From assembly GCF_007989805.1 (NCBI RefSeq), contig NZ_BJUB01000009.1:62001-126000 (forward strand): a stretch of 64,000 nt of DNA. Direction: 5' to 3'. The notes beneath the pieces were generated by a model. That model saw only the letters and a list, made by a program, of their open reading frames with translations. It was not told where the DNA came from and searched no databases. The position numbers were made by a program, and so were the translations under genes. Every line of letters begins with the position of its first letter. Within the stretch, counting starts at the first letter, position 1. The DNA is from Cellulomonas xylanilytica (GTDB lineage: Bacteria; Actinomycetota; Actinomycetes; Actinomycetales; Cellulomonadaceae). This document shows, in pieces, positions 62,401 to 64,000 of the stretch.

Positions 62401-63012
62401 GGTGATCAGCCGCTCCAGGTAGACGCCCGCCGACCCGAACGCCGCCCCGGCCGTCCGGCGCACGGCCTCCCACGCGGCAACCAGCTCGTCCGGCGTGCGG
62501 CACGCGCGCATGCCGATGCCGCCGCCGCCCGCCGTGGCCTTGAGCATGACGGGGTAGCCGATGCCCTCCGCCGCCGCGACCGCCTCCTCGAGGGTGTCGA
62601 GCAGGCCCGTGCCAGCGAGCATCGGCATGTCGACCGCCCGGGCCGCGTCGCGCGCGGTGTGCTTCGAGCCGAACAGCTCGAGCTGGGCCGGCGTCGGACC
62701 GACGAACGCGATGCCCGCCTGCTCGGCCGCGCGGGCGAAGTCGGCGTTCTCGCTGAGGAACCCGTAGCCCGGGTGGATCGCGCCCGCGCCCTGCGCGAGG
62801 GCCGCCTCCAGGATCAGGTCCGAGCGCAGGTACGACTGGGCGGCCGGCGCCGGTCCGAGCCGCACCGCGGTGTCCGCCAGGTGCACGTGCGCGGCACCCG
62901 CGTCGGCGTCCGAGTACACCGCGACCGTGCGCAGGCGCAGGTTCTTGGCCGTGCGCAGGATCCGGACGGCGATCTCGCCGCGGTTGGCGACGAGGAGGGT
63001 GTCGAAGCTCAT
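59431..63012 (-). CDS. Biotin-dependent carboxylase of the urea carboxylase type, probable guanidine carboxylase
   Basis: 1193 residues from ATG 63012. Order: biotin carboxylase domain (SFDTLLVANRGEIAVRILRT, GYGFLSENADF, GGGGIGMRAC), KipI/KipA-like carboxyltransferase domains (VQDWPGRTGLWHVGIPPSGP, then PGIRSLQLHVDP), and a biotinyl domain with EAMKME (Lys1151). Historically called urea carboxylase. The neighbouring DUF1989 pair is the marker of carboxyguanidine deiminase, and enzymes with these partners have been shown to prefer guanidine. No allophanate hydrolase is seen in this window. Substrate assignment rests on context. Confidence 0.88.
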   Translation of the reverse strand: MSFDTLLVANRGEIAVRILRTAKNLRLRTVAVYSDADAGAAHVHLADTAVRLGPAPAAQSYLRSDLILEAALAQGAGAIHPGYGFLSENADFARAAEQAGIAFVGPTPAQLELFGSKHTARDAARAVDMPMLAGTGLLDTLEEAVAAAEGIGYPVMLKATAGGGGIGMRACRTPDELVAAWEAVRRTAGAAFGSAGVYLERLITAARHVEVQVFGDGLGRVVTLGDRDCSLQRRHQKVVEEAPAPALPDEVRALIASSARTLAESVGYRSAGTVEFVYDAVREEAAFLEVNTRLQVEHPVTEAVFGVDLVAWMIRLAQGDTSVVDTPLHARGAAVEARVYAENPDRDHLPSAGTVTAFEVPDGARVDTWIEPGVEVSTHYDPLLAKVITAGADRESAWAALGDALADTRLTGIATNLGLLRTIVHAPEVAAALHHTGTLAHLHDETPRIEVLRPGMLTTVQDWPGRTGLWHVGIPPSGPMDDLSFRLGNTALGNPEGAAGLECTMAGPELRFVTGATVMVTGAPAAITLDDVPVPQWEPVVIPPGGVLSLGAPATGMRTYLLVSGGLDVPQVLGSSATFDLGKIGGTTGVPLRPGDQLSIGTASRTARPVPEADRPDIGSAWQIGALEGPHAAPEFFTSDDVAEFYAATWAVHFNSARTGVRLVGPKPTWARPDGGEAGLHPSNIHDTPYAVGAVDYTGDLPILLGPDGPSLGGFTCPATVALGQLWKLGQLRPGDTVRFVPVDEAEADALRTRPQATPRATRPAHDDGGILARKDSDTDVTYRRSGDDNLLVEYGSMTLDLASRMRVHALAQQVQDRVDHDGLRGIVDLTPGIRSLQLHVDPDRLPLRKALDLVREIEDGLPATTDLVVPSRTVHLPLSWDDPATREAIERYMAGVRDDAPWCPWNIEFIRRINGLSSVDDVYRTVFDASYLVMGLGDVYLGAPVATPLDPRHRLVTTKYNPARTWTPQNAVGIGGAYLCIYGMEGPGGYQFVGRTIQVWDTHARHTPFEPGTPWLLRFFDTIRWYPVGADELLDMRADMAAGRLDVAIEPGTFSIAEHQQFLSANAPSIEAFRAQQAGAFGAERDAWAAAGEFDRVIEPDAPAPVADTEVPAGCEGVEAPFVATVFRVDVRPGDVVERGQQLLALEAMKMEAPVTATVGGTVVDIVVTPGDQVGPGQVLVIVEPAAVTTAA

Positions 63013-63638
63013 GAGGAGGCTCCTGAGGTCACGACCATCCGGACCGGCGTCGGGTCGAAGCCGTTGCACGGGTTGTTGATCTGCGGGCAGTTGCTGACGA
63101 CCACCAGGGCGTCGCGCTCGGCGCGCAGGGAGACCGACAGGCCCGCCGCGCTGATGCCGTCGACGATGCCGAGCGCTCCGTCGGGGTCGACCGGCACGTT
63201 CATGTACCAGTTGATGTTCGACACCAGGTCGCGCTTGCCGAGGCCGTAGCGGCCGCCCTCGGCGAGGAAGTTCTCCGCGCACGCGTGCTGCGCCCAGGTG
63301 TGGTGGCCGTACCGGAGCGTGTTCGACTCCTTCGAGCACGCTCCGCCGAGGGTGTCGTGCCGGCCGACCTCGTCGGCGACCACCGTCATGAGCGGGCCGT
63401 ACTCGCAGTCGCGCAGCACCGAGCCGGTGGTCAGGAAGACCGAGTCCTGGCCCTGGATGGTGTCCGGGGCGCTGTAGCGCAGCGTGGTGTCGGCGGCGTC
63501 GAAGACGAGGAAGTCGACGGCCTGGTTGCCGCCGAGGTCGACGATCGTCAGGACGTCTCCCGCGTGCACGACCGCGGACCAGGGCGCGCGGGCGGGGACG
63601 ACGGTGTCGAGCAGCGTGTGCGAGGTGGTCAGGCTCAT
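63009..63638 (-). CDS. DUF1989 protein, urea-amidolyase-associated UAAP2 / carboxyguanidine deiminase subunit
   Basis: 209 residues, start ATG 63638. DUF1989 features: VLTIVDLGGNQAVDFLVFDA, SNTLRYGHHTWAQHACAENF and VVSNCPQINNPCNGFDPTP with the CxxxNNPC metal-binding motif. UAAP2 and UAAP1 form the heteromeric carboxyguanidine deiminase that turns carboxyguanidine into allophanate and ammonia. Its stop overlaps the carboxylase start by four bases and its start overlaps the next stop, so the three genes are coupled. Confidence 0.9.
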   Translation of the reverse strand: MSLTTSHTLLDTVVPARAPWSAVVHAGDVLTIVDLGGNQAVDFLVFDAADTTLRYSAPDTIQGQDSVFLTTGSVLRDCEYGPLMTVVADEVGRHDTLGGACSKESNTLRYGHHTWAQHACAENFLAEGGRYGLGKRDLVSNINWYMNVPVDPDGALGIVDGISAAGLSVSLRAERDALVVVSNCPQINNPCNGFDPTPVRMVVTSGASS

Positions 63639-64000
63639 GCGATCCCCCGTGCGGTCAGGTCGTCCCGGGTGTTGACGAAGGAGCGGCGGCCCTCGGGCGT
63701 GGCGTCCCAGAGCGGGTCGGTGTCGCTGGTCGGGGACCCGCGCCAGGCGAGCACCTCCAGCGGGGTGCTGGTGAACGGCCGCGGGTCGAGCGGGTGGGCC
63801 GTGTTGGCGACGAGCAGGAGCAGCGGCACCTCGGCGCGCAGGGTGACCGCGGCGCCCGGTCCGGCGGAGCCCTCGAACACCGGACGGCCGTCGTCGTCGA
63901 TGCGGACGCCCTGGAAGAACGAGATGCTGGGCGGCAGGTCGCGGCGGCCGAGGTCGTGCTTGGCGGCGGCGAGCGCGAACAGCTCGCGGCCGGCGGGCGT
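63635..64000 (-). CDS. DUF1989 protein, UAAP1 / carboxyguanidine deiminase subunit (5' part outside window)
   Basis: The frame is open to the window edge; 121 C-terminal residues are visible. Family sequence: ALAAAKHDLGRRDLPPSISFFQ (first 20 shown as typical), VEIDDDGR-like FQGVRIDDDGRPVFEG, LLLLVANTAHPLDPRPF and TPLEVLAWRG. The start lies beyond 64000. It partners with UAAP2. The likely promoter and any guanidine riboswitch are outside this window. Confidence 0.88.
   Translation of the reverse strand, partial: TPAGRELFALAAAKHDLGRRDLPPSISFFQGVRIDDDGRPVFEGSAGPGAAVTLRAEVPLLLLVANTAHPLDPRPFTSTPLEVLAWRGSPTSDTDPLWDATPEGRRSFVNTRDDLTARGIA

Noticed and set aside
56463..63012. Functional link between glycerol genes and the guanidine-type operon
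   Set aside because: They are adjacent but convergent across only 4 bp, with separate regulators and pathways; adjacency alone is not evidence.

Overview
The window is very GC-rich, with dense genes, GTG starts and long open shadow frames on both strands. It looks like chromosome from a high-GC actinobacterium. The gene set (bifunctional LysX, LtrA, a GH3 glucosidase, maltodextrin/glycogen-type phosphorylase, DasR-type and HspR-type operator sequences, DUF5997 and DUF4190 proteins) fits the Cellulomonadaceae or a close relative. The genus is an inference; there is no rRNA gene here to test it.

Layout. 1-2.9 kb: PTS sugar genes (end of an EIIC permease, enzyme I, and convergent HPr with a DasR-type dre palindrome upstream). 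2.9-14.6 kb: an 11.65-kb genomic island integrated in a tRNA-Ser(UGA) gene. It is bounded by a perfect 58-bp direct repeat of the tRNA 3' part, carries direct-repeat arm-type sites at both ends, and keeps only a decayed tyrosine recombinase. Its base and codon composition is visibly less GC-rich than the flanks. It carries a probable defence cargo: a protein with a C-terminal HEPN-type Rx4H motif, a C5-cytosine methyltransferase facing an operon of Vsr endonuclease, a putative PD-(D/E)XK/SHOCT protein and an HNH nuclease, a divergent DHH-like phosphoesterase, a Shedu-like DUF4263 nuclease, a DUF2971 protein and several unrecognised small proteins.

14.6-30 kb: RNase II-family exonuclease; an overlapping three-gene operon (acyl-CoA dehydrogenase-like, PIG-L deacetylase fused to a methyltransferase, GT2 glycosyltransferase); a coiled-coil protein; a YdeI-family protein; tRNA-Ser(GCU); LtrA; tRNA-Arg(ACG); LysX; and glycogen phosphorylase. 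30-49 kb: amino-acid permease, LysR-like binding domain protein, TrmB, VOC protein, CDF and ClC-type transporters, YihY/alpha-beta hydrolase pair, ClpB behind a HAIR element, a PQQ-propeller lipid- or envelope-anchored protein, Gfo/Idh/MocA oxidoreductase, TetR regulator, cytosolic GH3 enzyme and two DUF4190 membrane proteins.

49-64 kb: exonuclease III; an SDR; a striking 63-bp-period array of four 40-bp palindromes; a TetR/MMPL divergent pair with a shared palindrome; the glycerol operon glpD-glpF-glpK with a divergent SorC/DeoR-type regulator; and the end of an operon encoding the 'urea carboxylase' and its two associated DUF1989 proteins. Recent work has reassigned this gene set to guanidine carboxylase and carboxyguanidine deiminase.

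How the genes work together: the PTS block and dre site point to N-acetylglucosamine uptake under DasR-like control; the glp block imports and oxidises glycerol; the last block probably scavenges nitrogen from guanidine; the island probably protects the host against phage or foreign DNA. The most novel candidates are the HEPN and DHH-like island genes, the SHOCT-tailed putative nuclease and the 63-bp palindrome array.
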